Assembly (NCBI GenBank): GCA_932521025.1
Contig: OW051470.1
Span: 2,528,501 to 2,592,500, forward strand
Reading direction: 5' to 3'
DNA: 64,000 nucleotides
DNA from: Oscheius onirici
Taxonomy: Eukaryota; Nematoda; Chromadorea; Rhabditida; Rhabditidae
Shown piece after piece: positions 1 through 11,100 of the stretch (its first letter is position 1; every line of letters starts with the position of its first letter). The notes below the pieces were generated by a model that saw only the letters and a list, made by a program, of their open reading frames with translations, was not told where the DNA came from and ran no database searches. The position numbers and the translations under genes were made by a program.

Positions 1-40
1 TACGCTCAAATTTTTTTTCAGCCGAAAGACGAGCAAAGCG

Positions 41-922
41 ATGGCCGACTTTGACACATCTGTAAGCTCGTTTATTTTATTTCAATTATCGCTGATTTTC
101 AGGATCACACATCTCTCTACAGCATCAAAGGAATAGTAGTTCTCGATCAGGATGGAAAACGCGTCGTTGGCAAGGTGATTTCTTTGATTTATTGCTCGGA
201 AATAAGAAGGCTTCAGTATTACGACAAGAACAACTTCGGAACGACCAAAGAACAGAAGACTTTTGAGAAGAGTCTCCTGCAGAAAACGAATCGCAATTCT
301 AGCTGTAAGTTTACCGTTTTCATAATACAAAATTTTTCCAAATTGTAACCATAACCCCGTTTGTTAAAAAAGACCGTAATCAACTAGCTTAGGCTCATTC
401 GACAGCATGCTACAGCCATTCAGTGCCAATACTTGGATACGCAATCAATTCGTGGTTTTACCCGCGTATCTTAGCTAAGTGTTGTAAAAACGAGCCCTTT
501 TTAGCCGAAATTCTGCTGCTGGACGGCGTGACGGTCATCTACAAATCCAACGTCGATCTTCACTTCTACGTTCTCGGTGCGAGTAGCGAGAACGAGCTTG
601 TTCTCGAATCCGTCCTAAACTGCTTCTACGACGCCATTTCGACCGTCTTGCGCAAAAATGTGGAAAAGAGGACACTGGTCGGCAGCATGGACACCTGTCT
701 TCTCATTCTGGACGAGCTGTGCGACGACGGGTAGGCCTATTTTCGTGTTTTTCTTCTAATAAAGCTCCCAGAATAATTCTGGAGACGGATCCAGTGGCAG
801 TCGTCGCCCGATGTGCTCCACGAGGCGACGAGGTCCATTTCAGCGATCACACCTTCTCACAAGTCGGAAAATCCTTTATAAAATCTGCCAGCGAGCAGAT
901 CAAGTGGTCTCTGTTGAAGTGA
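41..922 (+). CDS. copz-1: Coatomer subunit zeta (COPI coat)
   Basis: Small COPI coat subunit, which pairs with gamma-COP in the coatomer recruited by ARF1 to Golgi membranes. The start is the ATG at 41 (MADFDTS), just after a run of T ending in CAG at about 21, a good trans-splice acceptor. Exons read [40 protein letters not shown], then the longin-type core [53 protein letters not shown] and the C-terminal VDPVAVVAR-like segment ending IKWSLLK. Four or more exons, with short introns near 61-101, 175-218, 303-510 and 731-771. Length about 180 residues, normal for the family. The stop at 920-922 lies 173 bp before ORC2 on the same strand, so the pair may be an operon. Family assignment is secure; exact splice sites are estimates. 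Confidence 0.9.
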
Positions 923-1095
923 AATTCACTTTGCCGCCCGTTACCGACTGTGATATGTACGTTTCGTCCCGTGCAATTTTTGTGTCGTTTACCAAATTAA
1001 AGCATTTTTTTCGTTTTTAGAGTTCAATTTTTTGCTGTTTTATCTGATTTTACCTGGTTTTTTTGACATCTATAACGTCTATAAAGCTTTTAAAG

Positions 1096-2962
1096 ATGAC
1101 GTCCCGGAAAGCGCCGCCATTCGCCAAGACGCCGTCGACAATTCTTACGGACAGCATGAATCGCATGGGACTGGACGAGCGGATGAAAAGAGAAACCCTT
1201 TTTGAGTAAGTTTCTTCATTTTTTGACTCAAAACGCTAAAAATTAGAGATGAGACCCACACTGTTCGGAGCAGTGCGGCCGAAAACTACTTTATGCAGGG
1301 AAAGAGCGGACAGATGAATATGGCACGCAGAGGGCGGAAAAAGCTCGGCAGAGTGGAGAGCTCTTCGGACGAGGAGGAAGACGGAAAGAAGAAGGCGGTT
1401 GATCCGACGAAGCAATTCTCTCTTCAGAAACTCAGCAGCTTTGTTGAGGTTTGTTCTTTTAATCAAATCCCCAGAAATGAATGATGTCCAACTCGTTCCG
1501 AAAGAGTTAAAGAGTACGTTTCATCCATTATTTGTTTCCAGAAAACGTCGAAAGAAAAGCTAAAGAAAGCGAGTGAATTCAAGAAGAGTTTCGAATACTG
1601 GACAGACGTCTACTTGGCCAGCCAATTCAATATCTGTGTCCGTTTAAGTTCTGCCTCTAAACAATATTTTAACTTCAGTTAATCGGAGCCGGCTCCAAAA
1701 ACGCGGTTCTGAGTCTCTACCACAAAAATGTGACCGATGCCGGCGAGACGACGTTTATTGTGGACGGATTCAAGGAAGAGGCCAATGTCAGGGCTATTTT
1801 ACAAGTTCTCTTTGACGAGCTGAAGCTAAAGGTGAGCCTTTTCTTCTTTCCAAATAATGAAAAGTTCAGAAAGGAACGGGAAAGGATACCTCTTCGTGGG
1901 CTCGACAAATAACTGAACATCTGGCTCATAGAAAGGAGGCGATCTACATGTTTCTACACAACATTGACTCAACAAACTACAGGTATTTTTTCTAAGCTTG
2001 AAGAAATTAGAAAATGGAAACAAATGGCTTGCTTTGTAGTGTATATCAAAAGGACGGTGAATCAATTCAAACTCCTGCATTTACAGTGCCATCTGATAAA
2101 AAGCAAAAAGAGTTTGCCGCCAGCAGGGGTCGAACCTGCGACCTTGGGCTTATTAGACCCACGCTCTAACCGACTGAGCTATGGCGGCTGATGTGCTCTT
2201 TGAAATCAATTTTGCTTTTCAGAAATGGTGCCGTTGACTGCGTTTTTTGCTCTGATTTGCGTACACTATGAAGGGAAAAAAATCACTATTTTCAATCTAA
2301 TACGTACTTCACTTCTTCCCTGCTGAAAAAAAACTTTTTTTAGAGACCCAGCCGATCAACGAGCCCTGGCCACACTGTCCTCAACTCCCTGGCTCCGTCT
2401 CGTCACCTCTGCCGATCATCTGAAAACGTCAATAATGTGGGATTCCGAGACTTCGCTTCTTTTCAACTTCGTCTTTGTCGAAGCCAGCACTTTCGACTTT
2501 AGCCTGGAGAATATCGTGGCCAGCAAGTCAACAGCCCTTGGACTGAATCCAAAGAACAAGTCATCTGTGAGTTTTTCTTTCCTTTCCTATAAAAACTAGA
2601 TTCCAGGCTCATACACTGGCCTCGCTGGACGTTCTGTGGCAATCCCTGGCCGAAAATGCCAAGAAAATCTTTGCCATCTTTTTCGGAATGACCTTTGCCA
2701 GCGGCCAGGGCGTGCCATTCTGGGATCTGTTCAACGCGGCCCGTGACGATTTTCTCGTCTCCAGCGACGCCGCTCTCCGACAACTTCTCGTCGAGTTTGA
2801 AGATCACCGTGTTTTGAAGTCAGTTTTATTCTTTTCTTGTTTCAAAACGTCTATTTTAGTCGACGTCGTCGCGAGGACGGAAATGAGAATCTGATCGCCT
2901 GTATCGACCGCCAACTCATCGAGAATTTCCTGGCCGAAAAGAATGTCACACTAGAGATATAG
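1096..2962 (+). CDS. orc-2: Origin recognition complex subunit 2 (ORC2)
   Basis: ORC2 is part of the hexameric complex that binds replication origins and loads the MCM helicase. The ATG at 1096 (MTSRKAPPFAKTPSTIL) follows a T-rich acceptor at about 1019. The N-terminal part is basic and low-complexity with an acidic patch (VESSSDEEEDGKKK). The core shows IGAGSKNAVLSLYHKN, matching the ORC2 YGxGSK segment, then VDGFKEEANVRAILQVLFDE, a LYTTLTQQ-type strand before the HNIDSTNYRD segment (family HNIDG), and STPWLRLVTSADHL followed by MWDSETSLLFNFVFVEAS. The protein ends in NVTLEI at 2962. At least eight exons. The intron around 1982-2343 contains an antisense tRNA-Ile. The second gene of a tight pair with coatomer zeta. 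Assignment rests on several colinear motifs and is strong. Confidence 0.88.
2115..2188 (-). tRNA. tRNA-Ile(AAT), copy 1, within an ORC2 intron
   Basis: Read on the - strand this gives a 74-nt tRNA with acceptor GCCGCCA/TGGCGGC, A box around TAGCTCAGTCGG, anticodon arm TGGGT-CTAATAA-GCCCA (anticodon AAT) and B box GGTTCGACCCC. The 3' trailer AACTCTTTTTGC contains a Pol III T-run terminator. It is antisense to its host gene ORC2. The mature sequence and 13 nt of 3' flank are identical to the copy at 30559-30632, so one is a recent duplicate of the other. Confidence 0.95.
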
Positions 2963-3154
2963 GTTCTGTTAATCTCATATTTGTACGGTTTCTCTCATTT
3001 TGCTCACGTTCCACATAATTCGTTGTACAATACAGATTCTCAATTACATTTTAGGAAGAACTTCTGAAGGGCAAAGAAAAGGAAAACATGAACTACCGAA
3101 ATATTTATTCCAGAAAGAGAGATCTGCTGTTACCAAAGAAGTGTTGCGCAGAAG

Positions 3155-6007
3155 TCAACGAGCGCGTAGAACACGGAAGACGAGACCAATGTAGCCGAGG
3201 GCGTAGATGCCGAACGTGTAGATGACCATGACGACCCAGTTGGGGTAAAAGTTGTCCGGATGGAAGCTGAATTTATTGTCTTCTTTTATCACTTTTTTCT
3301 GGAACCCTTAGTTCCAGTTTCCCATTCTTCCCTTGTCACTCTGCTCCAGTCACCTCCTGTCCCAACCCTCCAAAGAAACTATAAAAGGCACAAGAACCCT
3401 TTGCGCACTTGTTTTTCCTTACCTGAACTTGTCCATTACTTGCTGTCCCGTCGAGAGACAGATATCCACCGCCTGTCCCTTTTCATTCTCACAGCGGAAA
3501 AGCGAATCGGGAGTGTCGAATTCGTTGACGATAAAGTTCTCGTAGCCGAAACGGAACCACGACAGATACTGGACCCAGCCGATCCACGACGGCAGCTGAT
3601 CGACGTTGACCATCAGTCCGCCTGTGATAGAGAGAGCCGTCAGCAGTGGACCGGTGATGGAAACGGCGACGGCATAGGACGGAGCCACGGTCGAGACGCA
3701 GACTCCCAGAGCCAGCACATTCCATTCGACGATCACTCCGTTGACCAGGGCCTGAAAGGGTAGGAGAACGGTTGGAAAACGGTCATTTCAGGGAAGTAGA
3801 AGCGTGGAAGACACGAGAGGAAACATTAGACCATTCAGAGACAATTAAAGAGCATGAAACTAGGTGGTCCAGTTTCAGGCATGGGAAACCAGTAGAGTAA
3901 TAGGGGATTTGTCGGGGCATACGATAAGAGAGACATGGAAAGTTTTAGGAGTATGAGTCTCATGAAATTTACTTAATTTGAGACCAGTACATTAGACAAG
4001 ACACTATAGCATTTAGGGAAATCAAAAAGAACAGACTGGCAGCATTAGCAAAGAGGGAGCATTCAACCAGATATGGATTCAAAGAGGGAACAAACGTGTG
4101 AAGGTGAAAGAGTAACAGAGTATAAGACGCAAGAGATCTATATTCAGCATGGTAGAAGACTACTGAACTGAGATAAAGAAGAGAGAGAGTCAGACAGGAC
4201 ATGAAATATCAGACAGAAAGAGAATAATCGAACCTTGAAGAACGCGGCAGGATCGTGCCTGAATCCGATTCCAAAGTATGAGACGGCAATCATGAGCATC
4301 CCGTCGAAGGTGAACAGCGGCAGATAGCTGAGAATCCTGGCCAGATAGTAGACGTAGACGGGGTAGATGCCATCATGATACTCTCTCACCAGAAGCGGGA
4401 AATCGATGGGCATGTAGGTCTGGACGCCGTAGATGGTGGCATAAGTCATCTCCGAGATGTAGTAGAAGAGCGCTCCGGTCAGGGAGAGCAAACCGTCCTG
4501 GTGATGGTCCGATCGGAAATAGAGGGCGATGAGAAAGGCAGCCATCACGACTTTCTGGATAATCTTGGCGCGCATCAGGGCCGGCGTTCGGATATTTGAG
4601 AGCGAGTAGCGAATGAAGAGAGCCAAAATCTGCTGGACGACACCGTTGGAGCGATGCGGCTCGAGCTTCTTCATCTGACGGTGTTCTTCCATCTGCAGCT
4701 CGAGACGTGCAAGGAGCTGATTCTGCTCAAACTGGTCGGCAATCAACTGACAGCGCTCCTTGCACTCGTCGACTTTGTCAGGCCAGATGGCCAGCGTGTC
4801 AATGTAGTGATCGGCTGGATTCGTGTGATCCGGCATTGAGAAACCGCAGCCGTGGAAGAACAGAATAGCCTCGTGTGGGATTCCGTGGAAGGCAACTCGT
4901 CCCTGAGCCAGGAAGACGACCTTGTCGAACAGCTCAAAGACTTCGGAGCTCGGCTGATGAATCGTGCAGATGATCGTCTTTCCGCTATCGGCGACCATTC
5001 GCTCCAGACGCTGGACGACGGTCATGGCCATGTGTGAGTCGAGTCCGGTAGTCGGCTCGTCACAGAAGAGGATGGGCGGATTGTTGAGCATCTCTGTGGC
5101 AAAGGCCAGTCTCTTCATCTCACCACCACTGAAACTTGGGGTTTGAGGAGAAGACGCTTTTTCCTTTTTTTTGGTTTGGTTAGTGAAAATAGGGTCATAG
5201 AGAGACAGAAAATAGAATGTTATTATTCTCAAAAGTCACAACTTAGTAGTTATTGTACGTCGTAGTTTTCTTTGAACTAGGGTACTGTGGTATCATGAGA
5301 ATCATACATTTATGGAACATCTTAGGAACAATTCTAGTGAGGACTCGTTCCTCCCATTAATTGGGCGCCCACAATTTACCGTAAACGGTATACCAGCTCG
5401 ACTCTCAACTATCGTAATTTTACAGATTACGGATACCGCCAGTTTTTAGGATACGGTAGTTCGACTCTCTCCTGTTCCATCCCTCTAACCAAAGAAAAAG
5501 GAGGACGAACCTGATTCCTTTGACAAGACCAGGAATTCCGATGCGACTGGCTTGCGATCCGGACAAGAACATATCTTCCATCACTGCCTGTACTCTGCGG
5601 TTGCGTTCCTCCGTCGAGCAGGTGAGTCTCAGACGAGCCTGTATCATCAGATGTTCCCTCACGGTCAATGTGCCGACGAACAGATCCTCCTGCTGCACAT
5701 AGGCCGAGACGTTGGTCACATTCTTGCCGATCGCCTGTCCATTGACGAGAATTTCTCCCTCGACGGCCAGACCGCGCATGTTCCTCTGAAGAAGACTGTT
5801 TAGGAGCGTCGTCTTGCCAGCTCCACTGGCTCCCATCAAGGCGAGGACTTCTCCCGGCACGGCAATTCCACTGATTCCATGGAGCAGCTGACGGCCGGCC
5901 TTGGTCGTGACTCGCAGATTGCGCCACTGGATGGAGCAGGTCGCATCTCCTGGAAATTGGAACTACTTGATCGCGAAAACATAGAGGAGCGTACCTTCTT
6001 CGCTCAT
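3155..6007 (-). CDS. ABCG-family (White-type) half transporter
   Basis: ABC half-transporter of subfamily G (WHITE/wht), predicted to pump lipids or small pigment-like molecules as a dimer. Five exons, read right to left: about 5995-6007 (MSEE), 5511-5949, 4234-5128, 3423-3752 and 3155-3266. The nucleotide-binding domain comes first: Walker A GASGAGKTT, Q-loop VQQEDLF, signature KGISGGEMKR formed across the second splice, Walker B ILFCDEPTTGLDS and the H-loop TIHQPSSEV. The membrane domain follows, with six hydrophobic stretches and the re-entrant region PSWIGWVQYLSWFRFGYE, ending YIGLVFRVLRAR. About 596 residues, normal for ABCG. The stop is at 3155. The 376-nt and 480-nt introns (5129-5510, 3753-4233) have no recognisable gene. 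The subfamily is certain; the individual orthologue and substrate are not. Confidence 0.9.
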
Positions 6008-6248
6008 TGGTAGATTGCTGTTTGACGCTTTCAAATACTTCTTTTAAAAGGTTGATAAATTACTTTCGAAAACTTTATTAATTGAGAACGTTCCAAACCT
6101 TTGGAGGGCAATATATAATAGCTTTCTACAAAAAGAATGTACACTAAAAGAAATCTAAGTCAAGTTGTCTTCGTACAGTTGCCTCTAAGGTACTTTTTCT
6201 TGCATCTTTCATTTCTTTGTACGCGCTCTGGATTCAGACCTTTTCCTC

Positions 6249-6299
6249 GGGTCGAGGACTTTATGTAGAACTTTTTTTTCTACATAAAGTCCTTGACCC
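6249..6299. repeat. Perfect-arm hairpin, 22-bp stem
   Basis: Arms 6249-6270 and 6278-6299 are inverted copies (GGGTCGAGGACTTTATGTAG.. against its complement, one mismatch), separated by a 7-nt T-rich loop. On RNA level either strand would fold into a long hairpin. It lies just downstream of the small coding fragment. Confidence 0.8.
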
Positions 6300-6365
6300 T
6301 TTTTCTCTGGATCCAAGTAAAAAAATACAATACTTTTTATTTGTCGCCTATTGTCCTCTATTCTA

Positions 6366-6600
6366 CTACAAAGCTGGCGAGAAGATTGCATAGAGTTCAC
6401 TGGGTTCCTTCTCACCGCCACTCTCCGGCTCAGTCTTCTTGTCTTCCTTCTTTTCCGCGACCCTGTTTCTGATATTCGTCATCATCTCGTCGATAACTGA
6501 CACTTCTCCATCCTTCTCCTCCCCGTAAGTCAGTCTGACTTCGAAGGTGGAGACTACCGTCGCGTGGAATCGACTGAAAGAAGTGGTCGAGACCTTTGCA
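6366..6600 (-). CDS. Small hypothetical coding fragment (terminal exon)
   Basis: An open frame on the - strand reads ATVVSTFEVRLTYGEEKDGE, then VSVIDEMMTNIRNR, a charged stretch EKKEDKKTEPESGG and the end EPSELYAIFSPAL before TAG at 6366-6368. The charged but balanced composition looks like a real C-terminal exon. I do not recognise a family. No clear start is seen; upstream frames are blocked by stops, and the exon may begin near 6600 after a CATTGAG or CTTTCAG acceptor. It lies 360 bp upstream of the ABCG gene on the same strand, so it could be a separate small gene, an upstream exon of an unrecognised gene, or a decayed remnant. Confidence 0.3.
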
Positions 6601-6773
6601 AATGTTCGCGTTCGGACTCAATGAGGACATTTACTAACTTTTTCTTTAAAGTTTTCTCTTTTTAAAGTGTGGAGTGGTTGGAAATATACAATCATTTCAA
6701 GTTATGAATCGCCAGCAATTTTTTCTCTAACGCAAAGGCTAGTATAGACAAAAGTTTGACCTTACGTCTTTGT

Positions 6774-6855
6774 GCAGTCATGTCCGAGTGGTTAAGGAGA
6801 TTGACTAGAAATCAATTGGGCTCTGCCCGCGTAGGTTCGAATCCTGCTGACTGCG
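6774..6855 (+). tRNA. tRNA-Ser(AGA)
   Basis: 82-nt class II tRNA: acceptor GCAGTCA/TGACTGC, D arm TGTCCGAGTGGTTAAGG, anticodon arm TTGACTAGAAATCAA (anticodon AGA), long variable arm TGGGCTCTGCCCGCG, B box GGTTCGAATCC. Followed by a T-run (CTTTTTCC) as Pol III terminator. It stands alone in the space between the ABCG gene and the acyltransferase gene, the only one of the five intact tRNAs here that is not in an intron. Confidence 0.95.
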
Positions 6856-6899
6856 ACAAACTTTTTCCTTTTTTGGCGACTTCCATACGGATTCACCAG

Positions 6900-8175
6900 T
6901 TATGATTTTTTTTTCACCGAAAGACCGGTAAGATTACAACGCCTCTGCTGTTTTTGTTTGTGTGTGTAGAAATCTGTTATTGTGATGAGAGAGAGAGAGG
7001 ACGTTGTCCGGGCAACCAAAGTATAGCAGTCATTTTTTTTGCCCTTGGCTTCATTTCCAGTCCTCTTTCCCGTTGGAAATCAGCTTTCCCACAATACGGC
7101 CAATCAGCCTACAGATTGAAAACGTGCGAACTACGAATCACTCTCTATTTCTTTACATGCGTCGCGTTGTCCATTACACCCTATTCTAATGACGCATCTC
7201 TTATTTGTACAGAGCCATAAAGGGTCCATAAAACGGGAGAAGATGACTATTCCTCGGGAAGACAGACACACCTCACAGCCATAACAAACTCCCGTTAAAA
7301 ACATTGAGAGACTGTAACCAAGTCATTGCCTCTTTTCTAGTTTTCAGCACCATCTTGCCGTTCAGAACTACCTGAGATACATCTAAATTGATCGGCAGAA
7401 CGCCTGTTTTTACAGCCACCGATATTCTTTTTCTCCTATAAAAAAATGTAAAGTATATATATATATACCTATAAAACTATCGGACCTCATAAAAGCTTCG
7501 GCAATTTCGAACACGGGTTACCTGGTTACGATAGCCTGGTCCTTTCAGTCAACCGGGAAAATACTCGCGTCAGTGATTCTCGAGTCAACTAATTCATTGC
7601 TACTCTTTCGAAGCGTTTCGATTGCCAGTATATCATGGTATCTTTTTCAATCTCTTTGGGACGTGGTTCTAGGAAAATCGTGATCCATTGCAGTCCTGAG
7701 CGATATCAGCATAGTCCTTGATCAACTCAAATAATCTTACTAAGTACCAGCCTCATACTACCCCTTTTTTATTGCTTCACGACCAACGGATGACAAAACA
7801 TAAAAGGATGACTTTGTCATCTAATGGTGACAAAAATCCCTAAAAGCTGTTCAGAGAAGGTGTTGCCGAACAGAGGGCTATTGAAGAGGGCAGGGCAATC
7901 TGTGTACGGTGGGCGTCTACTTTACTCTCTTCCCCAAAGTTATGTTTCACCCAACAGGCTATACAAACAACTCTTATACCGAGATTCTTTGACTTTGTTA
8001 GCTACTCCGAGGGTATGGTCAAAGTAACCAAATGTTCCACGCCACTTATATCATCGCTTATCATAATCTCTGGAGAGTCGGTAGAATCGATGTGCGGAGT
8101 CTGTAAAGTCATTGCATTTTTTTCCGGCGCTTAGAAAGATTATAATAGCTTTTTCAGAATCCTTGACATTGGCAG
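6900..8175. other. Intergenic region upstream of the acyltransferase gene
   Basis: About 1.3 kb between tRNA-Ser and the acyltransferase start. It holds a short GA repeat near 6985-6998 and a (TA)n run near 7456-7467. Short open frames exist (for example 6954-7220 on +) but show no domain, signal or codon bias that would set them apart. It presumably includes the acyltransferase promoter. Confidence 0.5.
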
Positions 8176-11100
8176 ATGAAGGCCAAACGAAATGATCTCC
8201 AGTCGATTCGAGGCATCGCCATCGGCATCGTCCTTCTCTTCCATCTTCAGCCAAACCGTTTTCCACTAGGATTCATTGGAGTCGATCTGTAACTTTTCCT
8301 TTATTTCAGTAAAAAAACTGTTCAGGTTTTTTGTTCTGTCAGGCTTTCTCATGGCCATGATTCTGTCGAAGGAAACAGTGGGAGCTAAAATGATTAAAGA
8401 ATTCTATATTCGGAGATTCAAAAGGATCGTTCCTGTATATTATGTGGTCATTGCTTCTGTATTTGTAGGTAGGAACTGTTGTTTTTGATGATCTGCAGTA
8501 TAGAGCTGGCTATGTCACCTAGATATTATACAGATTCGCGAGAAAGTGTCGGGAATCGACAGCCCCTGCTATTAGAGAAATCCATGACAGTGCCAGATAG
8601 CAGAGTTCAGTGACATTGATTATTGTCAGAACGAGGAACTGTAAATGACGAAGATCTAAATATCAAAACTACTGTTTTTATTTGTTAACTTCCAACAAGT
8701 CGAAACAAGTTATGTTCCGCTTTGTTAGGATTAGATGCCAGGTCAATTTAAAAAGTCTTTGAAAATGTCTTGGTGGCAGCCGTAGGCTCTAGAAACTCAA
8801 ATACTGAAGATATCAAGCAAACTTTCATGCAGTTTTATTGAACGTTGTGTGCCAGTTGAGAGTGGAGTAGAAAAACCAAGAGAGAACAGGATCCTGTAGT
8901 GAAAACATTGTTGCCTCATCCAAACTTGAGTTAGATAAAGTCAAGACTCACCAAGATAACCAGAACTTGCCTACTGCATGGGCATGCTGTAAAAATAAAA
9001 GTATAATCTAACCTATCTAAAGCGCAATGGTGAGTTGTGGTGGACTGTTTGGATGTTTGCTTGTTTGTCCAAGACCTCAAATTCTTCGAGACAGTCAGAA
9101 ATTGTCGGGATTAGAGTCACTTTTGAACTTGGAGTGGAAGCGAGGTAGTTAGGTTTTGTCAAAAGATTAGCCGATTGGTTCAATATAATGATTCCAGGCT
9201 GTGCCTTTATTCTGCTCCAGCCAGACAAGGATCAGCTGCTGATTGACCTCAACTGGGCCGTGTCTTTTACCTCCAACATTCAGCCATTTTATGAGACGAA
9301 AGGCTATTGGGACCAGGTACTCTCTTGTTCTCACACACCTATATTTTTTCAGATAACAGAATATCGTTTCTTCGTCCATTGTTGGTCATTAGGCGTCGAA
9401 ATACAGTTCTATCTAATGGCGCCATTTCTCATAGGTGCATTGAATTGTTTATCTTCTAGAATCAGGTGAGTTCTTGTAGTTCCGGACAGTTTTATGATTG
9501 AAGACATCATTTTTCGGTTTTAACATGTTCTGAAAAGTTGTAGATTGTATAATTTCCTAAAAGTTTGAAGAACATTATAAAGAGCGCTAGTTGACCCACA
9601 TATTCGCACCCGCATCGTCTCGTCACAGGCGGGGGAGGACCTCCCAAAAAGAAATGTGGAAAACAGCTTTGCGCAGAGGCGATAACGTGACCCGTGAAGC
9701 TTTGCTGAGGTGCGTTTATTGCTGGTTGAAAACTTTTCCCAATTGCCCGCGCTGCCCTCTGAAACATGAGTGGCGGACGCAATTTTTGAAAGCTCCGAGG
9801 GAGCAGCGAGAACAAAAAAGTTTCAGAATTTTTACCATACTCTTTCTGATTGCCATGTCTTTGGGTTTTCAACTGATCTCTGATTCAAAAGTTGCATATG
9901 ATCTACTCCCCAGCAGAATATGGCAGTTCCTTTTGGGAGTTCTTTGTTTCAAAAAGAAGACGGAACCGACTGGAAGGGATACTGTAGAGAAAGAGAAACT
10001 ACTGGAGGAGTGTGAACCAGGTTGACCATACTCTTCCGGACAGTATTTAGAGTTCAGACCAGTCAGATGACAAACCAAAACCCAAATATTCAAAAACCGA
10101 TACTCTCAAAGAGATTCTTCTTCTTGCTTTGGTCGTCACTGTACTCGCGAACCCTCCAGGTCTATCCACTAAACTTATGAGGTAGGTCAATGAGAGTCCG
10201 GATGTGTCTATGATAGTTAAAAATTAATAGTCAAAGCGCTCAGAAAGAAGACGTACTGTGAGATTCTGAAAGTCTTCTGATAAAGAATCCAATCCCAGAG
10301 TATTCGAATACTGTAAGGGATCGAGTGCTGAAGAAAAGTAGTGAAACGAGTATGACTACTACAATGAGATACGGAAAGAGTCAGTGAGTCAAGAGTCTGA
10401 ATTAGTCAAGTATTACAGCCGTCTATTACTCACATCAATGAACTGGCGATGACTACAGAGATACTAGAGTCGAGTCAGTGAATCAAGAGATCTGAAAAAA
10501 ACATGCACAACATTAGTTCGGTAATGTCATGACTATCAAAATACTGTAGAAATCAAACAGTAAGAGTCTAAAACTCAGTAGTAATGAAACTGAGAATGAG
10601 TCACATTATGAGAGTTAATAATTCAAGAAGAACCTACAGTAACCTTCTCCTTCCAGAATTCTCAGCTGCTTCTCAATCGCCTTGCTAATGAAGTTTCCCT
10701 CCTGTCATTCCATCCTCTCAAATGCCGGACTCATCTATTTGGGTGACTTGAGTTATACAATGTATCTGCTCCATTGGCCAGTTATCGTGGCGGCCAAGTA
10801 CTTCTACAGTATCAGGGAACTGAGCCTCATAGGTAAGACTGTTTTTAACACTGGTTACTGTAGTTTTAGAAACTGTTCTTCTAGCTACAGTAGTCTGTAT
10901 TCTAACTGTTGTTGTCCATTATGTTATTGAGGTAAGAAAACGATGCACGACCTATGTTCTCTTTCAGAAACCATTGGTCTCAAGCAGAACCTCGTTCGGA
11001 TTTATGATCTCTGTAGTTTGTTTAGTCGGAATCTATGCCACGATGCCATATTATAATGACTGTTGTTTGTTCACGTCGAAGCAGGAAGGAAAGATTAGTG

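Noticed and set aside
7454-7470. (TA)n run as a possible transposon target or centromere-like repeat
   Set aside because: Only about seven units; a common microsatellite.
9591-9826. N-terminal part of a + frame (MTHIFAPASSRHRRG) before the acyltransferase exon at 9828
   Set aside because: Arg/Cys-rich and unlike any acyltransferase; a TTTCAG acceptor just before IFTILFLIAMSLGFQ explains the real exon start.
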